The notes: generated by a model not told the origin, from the letters alone. Positions 9,032 through 18,463 are shown, counted from the first letter of the stretch. The stretch: DNA of 64,000 nucleotides from Mesorhizobium plurifarium (GCA_000824785.1 CCNB01000004.1:629665-693664), one strand, 5' to 3'. Numbers and translations are program-made.

Positions 9032-9677
9032 GATAGCTCTCCCAGGCATCGATCGAGACGCTGAGCGTCGGATCGGCGCCCACGCCCCAGATTTCGGCCC
9101 CGTCGAAAACCACCGTGTAGACCCATTGCGGGTTCTCGCCCTTGCCATGCGCGTTGCTGTCGGGGAAGACGAAGCCGCCGCGCACCGCCTCGATCGTCCC
9201 GCTTTTGCCACGTGCATAACGTGGCAGGCGCGTATGTCCCGTCGGGTTGAAATTCTTCGTGTGCACCCGGTCGCCCGCTTGGAACCTCGCCGGCGTGGCG
9301 ACCGGCCGGTCGCACGGACCGCCCTTGGCGAGCACCGCCGGCACATCCGCCGCCTTCAGCACCCGTTTCGGCGTCGCGGCCGCGTCGACCGCCTTGCCGG
9401 CGGCAAGGTCGCGCTCGGTGACGAAGCCGTGGCGCTTCAGCAGCGTTTCCAGCGCCTTGATCCAGATCTGGTAGTAGCTCGATGAATAATAATCGGCGGG
9501 ATGCAGCGATTCCCGCGCATGCCGGCTCTCGTCGATGTTCCAGGCGCCCATGCCGCCGGCGGTGAGCGTCACGCCCAGCGCCCGCTTTTCCCATGCAGCG
9601 TGGAAATAAGGCTCGTCCTTCTCGGGCGCGACAGGCCCGAAACCCATCTGTCCGCCGAGATCCTGCGGCCCGTTCAT
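9018..9677 (-). CDS. nthB: Nitrile hydratase subunit beta
   Basis: A 219-residue protein starting [16 protein letters not shown], the standard beta-subunit opening, followed by [27 protein letters not shown]. The C-terminal SH3-like barrel has [27 protein letters not shown] and [13 protein letters not shown]. Together with the alpha subunit it forms the heterodimer that hydrates nitriles to amides. It overlaps the upstream alpha gene by 4 bp (ATGA) and the downstream accessory gene by 14 bp, a tightly coupled operon. Product length is usual for the family. Confidence 0.95.
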   Translation of the reverse strand: MNGPQDLGGQMGFGPVAPEKDEPYFHAAWEKRALGVTLTAGGMGAWNIDESRHARESLHPADYYSSSYYQIWIKALETLLKRHGFVTERDLAAGKAVDAAATPKRVLKAADVPAVLAKGGPCDRPVATPARFQAGDRVHTKNFNPTGHTRLPRYARGKSGTIEAVRGGFVFPDSNAHGKGENPQWVYTVVFDGAEIWGVGADPTLSVSIDAWESYLEPA

Positions 9678-10291
9678 GCCGGTTCCCCTTCCGGCTCTTT
9701 AGCAAGCGCGGTGCCGATCATCGCGTCGCGGCTGACCAGCCCTGCGAGCTGCTCCTCGCTCCAACCCTGCGTTCCTTTCGGCCGCATCGGCACCACGAGG
9801 TAGCGGAGCTCGGCGGTCGAATCCCAGACGCGGATTTTCTTGGTACTCGGCAACGTCAGCCCGAATTCTTCGAGCACGCCGCGCGGATCGATCACCGCCC
9901 GCGAGCGGTAAGGCGGCGCCTTGTACCAGACCGGCGGCAGGCCGAGCACCGACCACGGATAGCAGGAGCAGAGCGTGCAGACGACGAGGTTATGCGTCTC
10001 CTCGGTGTTGAACACGGCCTGCATGTGCTCGCCCTGGCGCCCTGTATAGGAGAGCGACTCGATCGCCGCCGTCGCGTCGCGCTTGAGCCATTCGGCATAG
10101 GCCGGATCGCTCCAGGCCTTCGCCACCACCCGCGCGCCATTGCGCGGGCCGATCTTGGTCTCATAGGTATCGACGATGATGTCGATCGCCGCCGGATCGA
10201 TCAGGCCCTTTTGGGTCAGGATCGTCTCCAGCGCGCGCACGCGCGCCGCGAACGGATCAAGCTCGTTGTCGTGGTCATGATCATGGGACAT
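9674..10291 (-). CDS. nthA: Nitrile hydratase subunit alpha, cobalt type
   Basis: A 205-residue catalytic subunit. The metal site is VCTLCSC, with Cys105, Cys108, Ser109 and Cys110; threonine at the second position (VCTLCSC rather than VCSLCSC) is the pattern of cobalt enzymes. The histidine- and aspartate-rich start ([13 protein letters not shown]) is common in this family. The operon order alpha, beta, accessory is typical of cobalt nitrile hydratases. No amidase or aldoxime dehydratase gene is adjacent, so the amide product would have to be used by an enzyme encoded elsewhere. Possible substrates in a plant-associated bacterium include indole-3-acetonitrile, which is inference. Confidence 0.95.
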   Translation of the reverse strand: MSHDHDHDNELDPFAARVRALETILTQKGLIDPAAIDIIVDTYETKIGPRNGARVVAKAWSDPAYAEWLKRDATAAIESLSYTGRQGEHMQAVFNTEETHNLVVCTLCSCYPWSVLGLPPVWYKAPPYRSRAVIDPRGVLEEFGLTLPSTKKIRVWDSTAELRYLVVPMRPKGTQGWSEEQLAGLVSRDAMIGTALAKEPEGEPA

Positions 10292-10351
10292 GGCCCAAGG
10301 TTACGATCGCCGGCATGGCGCCGCAAGCGCCACGGCTTGGGCCAGTCGGAA

Positions 10352-10379
10352 CTGGAGCGAAACTGAGGCTTCGCTCCAG
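10352..10379. terminator. Hairpin between the RND operon and nthA
   Basis: Arms CTGGAGCGAA and TTCGCTCCAG (10 bp, perfect) around an 8-nt loop. It lies downstream of the RND pump gene and upstream of nthA on the same strand, so it may end the pump transcript; there is no T run on the minus strand. Confidence 0.5.
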
Positions 10380-10393
10380 GTTTGTTTTCTGAG

Positions 10394-10436
10394 GCATGAT
10401 CTTGTCCGAAAAGTCTGCAACTTTTCGGGATCATGC
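10394..10436. repeat. Short palindromic intergenic element
   Basis: Outer arms GCATGATC (10394-10401) and GATCATGC (10429-10436) and inner arms CCGAAAAG and CTTTTCGG enclose TCTGCAA. The element starts 2 bp beyond the stop codon of the RND gene. From memory, very similar elements are scattered in rhizobial genomes; this is the only copy in the window. Confidence 0.65.
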
Positions 10437-10438
10437 TC

Positions 10439-13400
10439 CTACTCGGCCGCCACCTTCTTCGGCTCTGCCTCGCCGTCGAACAGCGAGGCTTGCTCGCCGC
10501 CTTCCACCACATGCAGCGCCGGCTGCCTCCGTCTCGATGAGAAGCTGAGCAGCCAGCCCGAGAAATTCTCGAAATAGACGTAGATCACCGGCGTGACGAA
10601 TAGCGTCAGCGCCTGCGAGGCGAGCAGGCCGCCGACCACGGCAACGCCGAGCGGCTGGCGCAATTCGGCGCTGGCGCCGGTGCCGAGCGCGATCGGGAAC
10701 GTCCCCATCAGCGCGGCAAGCGTCGTCATCATGATCGGCCGGAAACGCATCAGGCAGGCTTTGTGGATGGAGTCCTTCGCCGACATGCCTTGTCGCCTGA
10801 GCTCCAGCGCGACGTCGACCATCATGATGCCGTTCTTCTTGACGATGCCGATCAGCATCAGGATGCCGATCACCGCGATCACCGAAAGGTCCATGCCGGC
10901 GAAGCGCAGCGCCACCACCGCGCCAAGCACCGCCGACGGCAGGCCGGTGAGGATGGTGAGCGGGTGGATGAAGCTCTCATAGAGCATGCCAAGCACGATA
11001 TAGATCGTCAGGATCGCGCCGCCGATCAGGAAGCCCTGGTTGGCCAGCGAATCCTGGAAGGTCTTGGCCGTGCCGGCAAAGCTCGTCGAGATCTCCTTCG
11101 GCAAGCCGATCTGTTCTTTGAGCTGGTCGATGCGGGTCACCGTGTCGCCGAGCGAGACGCCCTGCGGCAGATTGTAGGAGATCGTCACCGCCGGAAGCTG
11201 GCCGAGCTGATTGACCGTCAGCGCGCCGGCCGTACGATCGACATGCGCGAAGGCGCCGAGAGGCACCAGGTTGCCGCTCGCCGTCCGCATCTGGATGGCG
11301 AGCATCCGCTCCGGCGACCATTCGATCTTGGGGTCGAGCTCGGTGATGACCTCATAGCTGTCGGCCGAACCGAAGATCGTCGAAACTTGGTCGGTGCCGA
11401 AGCCGCCATAAAGGGCCGAACGCAGCGTGTCGGTATCGATGCCGAGCTGGGCCGCCTTGTCGCGGTCGATCACCAGCGACGCCTGCAATGCGTTGTTCTG
11501 CAGGTCGCTGGTGACATCGGTGAACATCGTGTGGTCCGCGACCATCGCGTCGTTCAGCTTCTGCGCCCAGATGTCGGTCTGGCCGGTATCCAGGCCCTGC
11601 ACCACGAGCTGATAGGCGCTGGCGGACGACCGCGAGCCGAGGCGCAGGTTCTGCACCGGCTGCATATAGGTTTCGATGCCGGCCACGTTGGAAAGTTGCT
11701 TCCTCAGATCGGACTGCACCTTCTCGATGTCGGGGCGTTGGCTCTTGTCCTTCAACTGGACGTAAAGCCGGCCTTGATTGAGCGCGCTTTGACCGCCGCC
11801 CACCGACCAGGCGACATGCGTCACATAGGGAGAATGCGCGAACACGTCGGCGACCTTGCCCTGCAGCTTGACCATGGCGTCGAAGGAGATGTCCTGGCGC
11901 GCAAGCGTGGTCACCGAGATCTGGCTGATATCCTCCTGTGGAAAGAAGCCCTTCGGCGAAACCTGGATCAGCCACACCGACGCCGCCGCGGTGGCGACGA
12001 AGACGAGGAACACCAGGAAAGTGTTGCGCAGGCAGAAGCCCAGGATCCGGTCGTAGCCGCGCGTGATGAGATCCGGCTTGTGACCGGGCGCATGCTTTTC
12101 GCGATCGGCCTTGGTCACCGACAACAGACGCGAGCAGAGCATCGGCGTCAGCGTCAGCGACACGAACATCGAGGCCAGGATGGCGACGGTCACCACCACG
12201 GCGAATTCGTTGAAGATGCGGCCGATGACGCCGCCCATCAGAAGCACCGGAATGAACACGGCCACCAGCGAGATCGAGATCGAGATGATGGTGAAGCCGA
12301 TTTCACGCGCGCCTTTCAGCGCCGCGTCGAAGGCCGACAGCCCATCCTCTTCCATGTGGCGGAAGATGTTTTCCAGCATGACGATGGCGTCATCGACGAC
12401 AAGGCCGACGGCCAAGGTCAATCCCATCAGCGAGATGTTGTCGATCGAGAAGCCGAACAGGAACATCGCGCCAAGCGTGGCGATCAGCGAGATCGGCACC
12501 GCCACGGCCGGAATGATGGTTGCCGTCACCCTGCGCAGGAACACGAAGATCACCATCACCACCAGGGCGATGGTCAGGAGCAGCGTGAACTGGACGTCGT
12601 CGACGGCTTGCCGGATCGAAGTCGACCGGTCGTTGAGCAGCTTGATCGAGGCTGCCGCCGGCATCTGGTCCTGGAAGGACGGCAGCATCGCCTTGACCTT
12701 GTCGACCACCTCGACGGTGTTGGCGTCGGGCTGGCGCTGGACCGCCAGGATGATGGCGCGCGTGCCGTCATACCAGCTTGCCGTCGTCGTGGTCTCGACC
12801 GAGTCGACCACGCGGGTCACCTCGCCCAACCGCACCGGGTGACCATTCTTGGTGGCGATGATCAGGTTGGAAAAGCCAGCGGCATTGTCGAGCTGGGTGT
12901 TGGCGGTGATAGTCAGCTGCTGCTTGTTGTTCTGCAGGACGCCGAGCGGCGTGTTGCTGTTGGCCGAGGTTATCGCGGCCTGCAGCTGATCGATCGAGAT
13001 GCCGCGCGCGGCGAGCGCGGTCGGATCGATCTGGATGCGCACGGCATATTTCTGCTGGCCGAAGATCGAGACCTGCGCCACGCCGTCGATGGTCGACAGC
13101 GACGGCGAGATGACGTTTTCGGCAAAGGCGTCCAGATCGGTCAGCGGGACCGTGTCGCTGACCAGCGACATCAGGAGGATCGGCGCGTCGGCCGGATTGA
13201 CCTTTCGATAGCTCGGCGGCGCCGTCATTTCCGGCGGCAGCGATTTTTGCGTGCGCGCGATCGCCGCCTGGACATCCGCGGCCGCCGCATCGATGTCGCG
13301 GTTGAGCACGAACTGGATGGCGATCGAGGTCTGGCCGAGCGAATTGGTGGTCGAGATCGAATCGATGCCGGCGATCGTCGCGAATTGCTTGATCAGCGGC

Positions 13401-13591
13401 GTCGCCACCGATGTGGCCATCGTCTCCGGCGAGGCGCCGGGCAGGCTGGCCGAAACGTTGACCACCGGAAATTCGGCGCTGGGCAGCGCTGCCACCGGCA
13501 GGAACTTGTAGGCAAAAATGCCGCCCAGAATGAGGGCGAACGACATCAGAAGGGTGGCGACAGGCTTGCGTATGCAGAATTCGGAGATCAT
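10439..13591 (-). CDS. RND-family efflux transporter, inner-membrane permease (HAE1, MdtC/MexF-like)
   Basis: A 1050-residue proton-driven multidrug exporter of the inner membrane. It starts MISEFCIRKPVATLLMSFAL (first membrane helix) and has the family duplication: a large periplasmic loop after helix 1 and another after helix 7. The segment GLTLAVGLVVDDAIVMLENI, in the fourth transmembrane region, carries the paired acidic residues of the proton relay, and the final membrane block is around LMLIGIVKKNGIMMVDVALE. The N-terminal DFERxxxxP-like block resembles MdtB/MdtC. Its gene overlaps the upstream adaptor gene by 4 bp (ATGA). An outer-membrane channel gene is not present here. Confidence 0.95.
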   Translation of the reverse strand: MISEFCIRKPVATLLMSFALILGGIFAYKFLPVAALPSAEFPVVNVSASLPGASPETMATSVATPLIKQFATIAGIDSISTTNSLGQTSIAIQFVLNRDIDAAAADVQAAIARTQKSLPPEMTAPPSYRKVNPADAPILLMSLVSDTVPLTDLDAFAENVISPSLSTIDGVAQVSIFGQQKYAVRIQIDPTALAARGISIDQLQAAITSANSNTPLGVLQNNKQQLTITANTQLDNAAGFSNLIIATKNGHPVRLGEVTRVVDSVETTTTASWYDGTRAIILAVQRQPDANTVEVVDKVKAMLPSFQDQMPAAASIKLLNDRSTSIRQAVDDVQFTLLLTIALVVMVIFVFLRRVTATIIPAVAVPISLIATLGAMFLFGFSIDNISLMGLTLAVGLVVDDAIVMLENIFRHMEEDGLSAFDAALKGAREIGFTIISISISLVAVFIPVLLMGGVIGRIFNEFAVVVTVAILASMFVSLTLTPMLCSRLLSVTKADREKHAPGHKPDLITRGYDRILGFCLRNTFLVFLVFVATAAASVWLIQVSPKGFFPQEDISQISVTTLARQDISFDAMVKLQGKVADVFAHSPYVTHVAWSVGGGQSALNQGRLYVQLKDKSQRPDIEKVQSDLRKQLSNVAGIETYMQPVQNLRLGSRSSASAYQLVVQGLDTGQTDIWAQKLNDAMVADHTMFTDVTSDLQNNALQASLVIDRDKAAQLGIDTDTLRSALYGGFGTDQVSTIFGSADSYEVITELDPKIEWSPERMLAIQMRTASGNLVPLGAFAHVDRTAGALTVNQLGQLPAVTISYNLPQGVSLGDTVTRIDQLKEQIGLPKEISTSFAGTAKTFQDSLANQGFLIGGAILTIYIVLGMLYESFIHPLTILTGLPSAVLGAVVALRFAGMDLSVIAVIGILMLIGIVKKNGIMMVDVALELRRQGMSAKDSIHKACLMRFRPIMMTTLAALMGTFPIALGTGASAELRQPLGVAVVGGLLASQALTLFVTPVIYVYFENFSGWLLSFSSRRRQPALHVVEGGEQASLFDGEAEPKKVAAE

Positions 13592-14907
13592 TGGCTCGCC
13601 CCGCCGGCCTTGTCGGCCTCCGCGACCTTGGGCGATGCCTGATCGCCGGATCCGGCCGCGGCTTTGCCTTCATGCACCGCCGCGCCGTTCTTCAACCGTG
13701 TCTGGCCTTCGACGACGACCTTCTCGCCGCTTTTGAGGCCATCGCTTATGGCGCTGTTCTGGCCCTCCGTCAGGGCTACCTGCACCGGCCGCATCTCGAC
13801 GGTGTTGTCCGGCTTGACCACATAGACGAACGGGCCGTTCTGGCTGGGCTGCACCGCGACCGTCGGAACCGAGGTCATCTGCGGCATCGTGCCGGCCTCG
13901 AGCACCACGTTCACATATTGCCCGGGCCACAGCGAAAGATCCGGATTCGGTATGCTCGCCCGCGTCGCGATGGTGCCGGAGGCCGTGTCGACGCTGGAAT
14001 CGACGAAATCGAGCGTGCCCTTGCCGATCGCCGTGGGATCGCCGTCCTTGGTCAGCGTCACGTCGCCTTGCGTCGGATTCGCCAGTTCCTTGTGCAGCAG
14101 AGCAAGATTGCTCTCGGGCAGCGTGAAGTTCACCTGCAGCGGGTCCATCTGCGTGATGGTGACCAGCGGCGTCGAGCTGCCTGAGCTGCCGTTGCTGGTG
14201 GTGACCAGATCGCCGACGGAGACGTTGACGGCGCCAAGCCGGCCCGAGATCGGCGCCGAGATGGTCGCGTAGCTCAACTGCACGGTGTCGGCATCGATGG
14301 TCGCCTTGTCGGCGTCGATGGTGGCGGCCGCGGCCTTCTGCGCCGCCAGCGCCTGATCGTAGGTCTGCTGCGTGCCGGCCTGCTTGGCGACGAGGTCCTT
14401 GGCGCGCTGCAGGTCGGCCTGGGCGCTCACCAGCATCGCCTGGTCCTTGGCGAGCTGCGCCTGGTCCTTGGCGAGCTGCGCCTTCAGCGCGCGGTCATCG
14501 AGCGAAATGAGCAGATCGCCGGCCTTGACCATCTGCCCGTCCTTGACCGCGATCGACACGATCTGGCTGGAAACACGGGCATTGATGTTCACCACCTCCG
14601 GGGAAGAGACGAAGCCGATGGCATAGCGGCGGATCGGGAAATCAGCGGTCGTCGCGGTGGCGGAGACGATCGAGGCCGAACGCGGACCGCCGCCTTTCGC
14701 ATTGTCGCCTTTCGCATTGTCGTCTTTCGCATTATTTGGGGCGCCGGCCGCTTTATCGCCGCTCGCCGTCTTGTCTGCGGCGGCCACGCCAGCCTGCTTG
14801 CCCGAAATCAGCTGCTGCAGCTTGACCAATGTCGTGGGCGAAAAATAGAGCCCGCCGCCCGCCAGGCAGGCGACCGCAACAATTGCAAAGGCGATTTTTC
14901 CGCGCAT
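13588..14907 (-). CDS. RND pump periplasmic adaptor (membrane fusion protein, HlyD/MdtA-like)
   Basis: About 439 residues: an N-terminal membrane anchor (IAFAIVAVACLAGGGLYF), a low-complexity linker containing NAKDDNAKGDNAKGGG, a lipoyl half-domain (VKAGDLLISLDDRALKAQL), an alpha-helical hairpin with repeated AQLAKDQA, the second lipoyl half (APISGRLGAVNVSVGDLV) and a beta-barrel domain. It links the inner-membrane pump to an outer-membrane channel. Either ATG 14907 or TTG 14913 may be the start; GAGGA lies 11 and 5 nt upstream respectively. It is the first gene of the two-gene operon with the RND permease (4-bp overlap). Confidence 0.93.
   Translation of the reverse strand: MRGKIAFAIVAVACLAGGGLYFSPTTLVKLQQLISGKQAGVAAADKTASGDKAAGAPNNAKDDNAKGDNAKGGGPRSASIVSATATTADFPIRRYAIGFVSSPEVVNINARVSSQIVSIAVKDGQMVKAGDLLISLDDRALKAQLAKDQAQLAKDQAMLVSAQADLQRAKDLVAKQAGTQQTYDQALAAQKAAAATIDADKATIDADTVQLSYATISAPISGRLGAVNVSVGDLVTTSNGSSGSSTPLVTITQMDPLQVNFTLPESNLALLHKELANPTQGDVTLTKDGDPTAIGKGTLDFVDSSVDTASGTIATRASIPNPDLSLWPGQYVNVVLEAGTMPQMTSVPTVAVQPSQNGPFVYVVKPDNTVEMRPVQVALTEGQNSAISDGLKSGEKVVVEGQTRLKNGAAVHEGKAAAGSGDQASPKVAEADKAGGASQ
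14692..14736. repeat. Three tandem 15-bp units inside the adaptor gene
   Basis: Three near-perfect copies of the unit GCCTTTCGCATTGTC encode the repeated NAK-(D/G)-(D/G) blocks in the linker after the membrane anchor. The unit length is a multiple of three, so copy-number change would keep the frame. Confidence 0.8.
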
Positions 14908-14913
14908 CGACAA

Positions 14914-15218
14914 ATGAGTCCTCTACCCGACACGCCGATCCCGGTGGTCTATCCTAGCTCGTTTCACGGCCGTCTGCCGCGATTTTCGCCGAATAGATAG
15001 GACAAGGCCCGGGCGGAAAAGAGCCAAAACGCGGGATTACGAAGATTTAATGTGCAGTGCACAAATGTTGAGCAGCCGGCAAACGAGCAGGATGAGGCGC
15101 CATCATCCGATCGAAAATAGACCGAAAGTGCCCTTTCCGAGAGGGGAGCCGAGCGTGCCCAATAGTGGCGAGACGCAAAGCCGTGCGCCGGCATCACCTG
15201 AGTATCAAGACATCTTTA
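14914..15218. other. Intergenic region without a recognisable gene
   Basis: About 300 bp between the LysE gene and the RND adaptor gene, both on the minus strand, so it holds the pump promoter. The only clear structure is the palindrome at 15051-15063. No coding sequence with family features or ribosome binding site was seen. Confidence 0.6.
15051..15063. promoter_or_regulatory. Candidate operator upstream of the RND efflux operon
   Basis: TGTGCAGTGCACA is a perfect 6-bp inverted repeat around a single G, about 145 bp upstream of the adaptor start. It could be bound by an unlinked regulator; no regulator gene is adjacent. Confidence 0.35.
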
Positions 15219-15815
15219 CTAGCGAAGCATCGGCCACAGGGTCGCCGCCAGTAACAGACCCATGGCAATGTTGAACCATTTCAGCCGCGCCGGATCCGAC
15301 AGGAAGCCGCGCAGCGCCGTGCCGAAACCGGCCCACACCGAAACGCTGGGTAGGTTGACGACGGCGAAGGCGATCGAGATCAGCGCCACGGAGACGAACG
15401 GGTGGTCGGCATTGGTGTAGACGGCCATGGCGGTGATCGCCATCACCCATGCCTTGGGGTTGACCCACTGGAAGGCAGCAGCGTCGATGAAGCGCATCGG
15501 CCGCCCCTCCGCGCCTTTTCCGTCGCTCATCGAGCGCGACATGGCGATCTTCCAGGCGAGATAAAGCAGATAGACGGCGCCTGCGATCTTCAGCGCCGTA
15601 TGCAGCGCAGGCAGCGCTGTCAGCACCGCGCCGAGCCCGAAGCCGACGGCCAGCAGCAGGATCAGAAAGCCGATGCTGACGCCCAGCATGTGCGGGACCG
15701 TCCTGGCGATACCGAAATTGACGCCGGAAGCGAGCAGCATGAGGTTGTTCGGCCCCGGCGTGATCGACGTCACGAAGGCGTAGACCAACAGGGCAAGGAA
15801 TGCGTCGAGCGACAT
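15219..15815 (-). CDS. LysE/RhtB-family amino acid exporter
   Basis: A 198-residue inner-membrane protein with about six hydrophobic segments and the family motif SITPGPNNLMLLASG (residues 16-30). Members of this family export amino acids such as lysine, threonine or homoserine lactone-related compounds; substrate cannot be read from sequence. It has no regulator next to it. Both neighbours (ilvH upstream, RND adaptor downstream) are on the same strand but separated by more than 100 bp. Confidence 0.88.
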   Translation of the reverse strand: MSLDAFLALLVYAFVTSITPGPNNLMLLASGVNFGIARTVPHMLGVSIGFLILLLAVGFGLGAVLTALPALHTALKIAGAVYLLYLAWKIAMSRSMSDGKGAEGRPMRFIDAAAFQWVNPKAWVMAITAMAVYTNADHPFVSVALISIAFAVVNLPSVSVWAGFGTALRGFLSDPARLKWFNIAMGLLLAATLWPMLR

Positions 15816-15934
15816 GTCATCCTCCCGGATATGTCAGCCTTACTGTCCTTTTTTTAGCAGGTGCGCAAAAGCCACCGGCGGAGGACTGCCGGACCAGAGA
15901 CAAGGTTGAAACGGTGTGAGCGCTGGCGTCCTTG

Positions 15935-16510
15935 TCACATCCCCTGCGGGCCGCGGTTCATCGCGGCGACGCCGGTACGGCAGATCTCGACCAGGCCAAG
16001 CGGCTTCATGATGGCAATGAACTGGTCGAGCTTGGAGCCCTTGCCGGTGATCTCGAAGATGAAATGCTCGGTGTTGGCGTCGATGACCGAGGCGCGGAAA
16101 GCGTCCGCAAGGCGGAGCGCCTCGACCCGGGCATCGCCGGTGCCGGCGACCTTGACCAGCGCGAGCTCGCGTTCCAGCGGCCGGTCCTGGCCAAGCTCGT
16201 GCGAACGGACGGACAGGTCGACCACCCGGTGCACCGGCACGATGCGTTCGAGCTGGTTCTTGATCTGCTCCATCACATGCGGCGTGCCGCGCGTCACGAT
16301 GGTGATGCGCGAGAGATGCTTCTCATGCTCGGTCTCGGAGACGGTAAGGCTCTCGATGTTGTAGCCGCGACCGGAAAAAAGGCCGATGACGCGGGCAAGC
16401 ACGCCCGGCTCGTTGTCGACCAGCACCGAAAGCGTGTGCGTTTCCGGCTTCTCGGTTTCCTTGGCGATGAAATAGGCGGAGCCGGTCGGTTGGAGGTGTT
16501 GTGCGTTCAT
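15935..16510 (-). CDS. ilvH: Acetolactate synthase small (regulatory) subunit
   Basis: A 191-residue regulatory subunit. After a short N-terminal extension, an ACT domain begins at THTLSVLVDNEPGVLARVIGLFSGRGYNIESLTV, which binds valine for feedback inhibition; the C-terminal domain follows with LVKVAGTG and FEITGK. With IlvI it forms the first committed enzyme of valine, leucine and isoleucine synthesis. The gene follows ilvI by 83 bp on the same strand, and so is under the same leader attenuator. Confidence 0.96.
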   Translation of the reverse strand: MNAQHLQPTGSAYFIAKETEKPETHTLSVLVDNEPGVLARVIGLFSGRGYNIESLTVSETEHEKHLSRITIVTRGTPHVMEQIKNQLERIVPVHRVVDLSVRSHELGQDRPLERELALVKVAGTGDARVEALRLADAFRASVIDANTEHFIFEITGKGSKLDQFIAIMKPLGLVEICRTGVAAMNRGPQGM

Positions 16511-16593
16511 AAGATGAATCTCGATTTCAGACTTTTGAGCTAATTCTCTGTTTGCGCACGGCTTTCTCGCGACAGCCCCGCCTTTGTGGCCGC

Positions 16594-18375
16594 CTACACC
16601 AATTCCCTGCCCTTGGCGTCGATGGCGTTGGCCACCGCTTCGTCGGTGGCCTCGTCGGGCAGGAGCATCTCGTTATGCGCCTTGCCCGAGGGGATCATCG
16701 GGAAACAGTTGGCGAGCGTCGCCACGCGGCAGTCGAACAGAACCGGCTTCTTCACCGAGATCATCTCCCGGATCGCGTCGTCGAGCTCATCCGGCTTGTC
16801 GCAACGGATGCCGTGGCCGCCATAGGCTTCCGCCAGCTTGACGAAGTCCGGCATCGCCTCGGTGTAGGAATGCGACAACCGGTTGCCATGCAGCAGCTGC
16901 TGCCACTGGCGCACCATGCCCATATACTGGTTGTTGAGGATGAAGATCTTGATCGGCGCCTCATACTGCACCGCCGAGCTCATCTCCTGCATGGTCATCT
17001 GCACCGAAGCGTCGCCGGCGATGTCGACGACCAGCGCATCCGGATGCGCGATCTGCACGCCGAGCGCCGCCGGCAGGCCGTAGCCCATCGTACCCAGGCC
17101 GCCCGAGGTCATCCAGCGGTTCGGCTTGTCGAAATGATAGTGCTGCGCCGCCCACATCTGGTGCTGGCCGACCTCGGTGGTGATATAGGTGTCCATGTCC
17201 TTGGTCAGCGCGTAGAGCCGCTGGATCGCGTATTGCGGCATGATGACGTCGTTGTTCATCTTGTAGGCAAGCGAATCGCGCGCCCGCCATTTCGCGATCT
17301 GCTCCCACCACGGATAGAGCGCCTTCTTGTCGGTCTTGGCGGTCGCCCGCCACAGCCGCACCAGATCCTCCAGCACGCGGCCGACATCGCCGATGATCGG
17401 CACATCGGTGTGGACGTTCTTGTTGATCGAGGACGGGTCGATGTCGATGTGGATCTTCTTCGAATTCGGCGAGAAGGCGTTGAGCCGGCCGGTGATGCGG
17501 TCGTCAAAGCGCGCCCCGATGCAGACCATCACGTCGCAATCGTGCATCGCCATATTGGCTTCGTAGGTGCCGTGCATGCCGAGCATGCCGACCCAGTTCT
17601 TGCCGGATGCCGGATAGGCGCCGAGCCCCATCAGCGTCGAGGTGATCGGGAAGCCGGTGAGGTCGACCAGCTCGCGCAGCAGATGGCTGGCCTCCGGTCC
17701 CGAATTGATGACGCCGCCGCCCGAATAGATGATCGGTTTCTTGGCGCCGGCCATAAGCTCGACCGCCGCCTTCACCTTTTCCAGGTCGCCCTGGACCTTC
17801 GGCTGGTAGCTGGTGCGCGGCGCCGTCTGCGGCGGCACATAGATGCCCTTGGCGAACTGCACGTCCTTCGGAATGTCGACCACGACCGGGCCGGGGCGGC
17901 CGGTCGTCGCGACATGGAACGCCTCATGGATGGTGGCGGCGAGCTCGTTGACGTCCTTCACCAGCCAGTTGTGCTTGGTGCAGGGCCGCGTGATGCCGAC
18001 CGTGTCGCATTCCTGGAAGGCGTCGGAGCCAATCAGCGAGGTCGGCACCTGGCCGGTGAGGCAGACCAGCGGAATGGAATCCATCAGCGCATCCTGCAGC
18101 GGCGTCACCGCATTGGTGGCGCCGGGGCCCGACGTCACCAAAAGCACGCCGGCCTTGCCGGTCGAGCGCGCATAGCCTTCCGCCGCGTGGCCGGCGCCCT
18201 GCTCGTGCCGGACCAGGATGTGCTCGACCTCGTCTTGTTGAAAAATTTCATCGTAAATCGGGAGAACCGCGCCGCCCGGGTAGCCGAAGATGTGCTTGAC
18301 GCCGTTGTCCTTCAGCGCCTGCACCACCATTTCGGCGCCCGTCATTTCACGCCGCTCGTTCTGTCCGTTGCTCAT
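16594..18375 (-). CDS. ilvI: Acetolactate synthase large (catalytic) subunit
   Basis: A 593-residue thiamin-diphosphate enzyme that condenses two pyruvates, or pyruvate with 2-oxobutyrate. The N-terminal block MTGAEMVVQALKDNGVKHIFGYPGG includes the conserved activating region, ILVRHEQGAGHAAEGYAR carries the catalytic glutamate, and GDASVQMTMQEMSSAVQYEAPIKIFILNN is the thiamin-diphosphate motif (GDx(n)NN). Length is normal. It is the first structural gene of the ilvIH operon and is preceded by a leader peptide and terminator hairpin at 18441-18547. Divergent from the sigma54 activator gene at 18720. Confidence 0.97.
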   Translation of the reverse strand: MSNGQNERREMTGAEMVVQALKDNGVKHIFGYPGGAVLPIYDEIFQQDEVEHILVRHEQGAGHAAEGYARSTGKAGVLLVTSGPGATNAVTPLQDALMDSIPLVCLTGQVPTSLIGSDAFQECDTVGITRPCTKHNWLVKDVNELAATIHEAFHVATTGRPGPVVVDIPKDVQFAKGIYVPPQTAPRTSYQPKVQGDLEKVKAAVELMAGAKKPIIYSGGGVINSGPEASHLLRELVDLTGFPITSTLMGLGAYPASGKNWVGMLGMHGTYEANMAMHDCDVMVCIGARFDDRITGRLNAFSPNSKKIHIDIDPSSINKNVHTDVPIIGDVGRVLEDLVRLWRATAKTDKKALYPWWEQIAKWRARDSLAYKMNNDVIMPQYAIQRLYALTKDMDTYITTEVGQHQMWAAQHYHFDKPNRWMTSGGLGTMGYGLPAALGVQIAHPDALVVDIAGDASVQMTMQEMSSAVQYEAPIKIFILNNQYMGMVRQWQQLLHGNRLSHSYTEAMPDFVKLAEAYGGHGIRCDKPDELDDAIREMISVKKPVLFDCRVATLANCFPMIPSGKAHNEMLLPDEATDEAVANAIDAKGRELV

Positions 18376-18440
18376 CGGTCTGGTCCCGTACTGTCCGCCA
18401 TCTGGCGATTTGCTGGTCGTTTAGTTCGATTGGAGGCAAT

Positions 18441-18463
18441 AAAAAAGGCCCCCGAGGGAGCCT
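18441..18463 (-). terminator. Attenuator terminator of the ilvIH leader
   Basis: On the minus strand AGGCTCCC / GGGGGCCT forms a 7-bp GC-rich stem with a tight loop, followed by a run of six T. It sits 66 bp upstream of the ilvI start and 34 bp after the leader-peptide stop codon, the standard position of a transcription attenuator. Confidence 0.85.

Noticed and set aside
10763..13642. A 959-codon open frame on the plus strand
   Set aside because: Antisense to the RND permease, His/Asp/Arg-rich shadow composition, no start context.
15051..15063. A tra/lux box
   Set aside because: TGTGCAGTGCACA is shorter than the 18-bp tra box and no LuxR-type gene is near; kept only as an unassigned palindrome.
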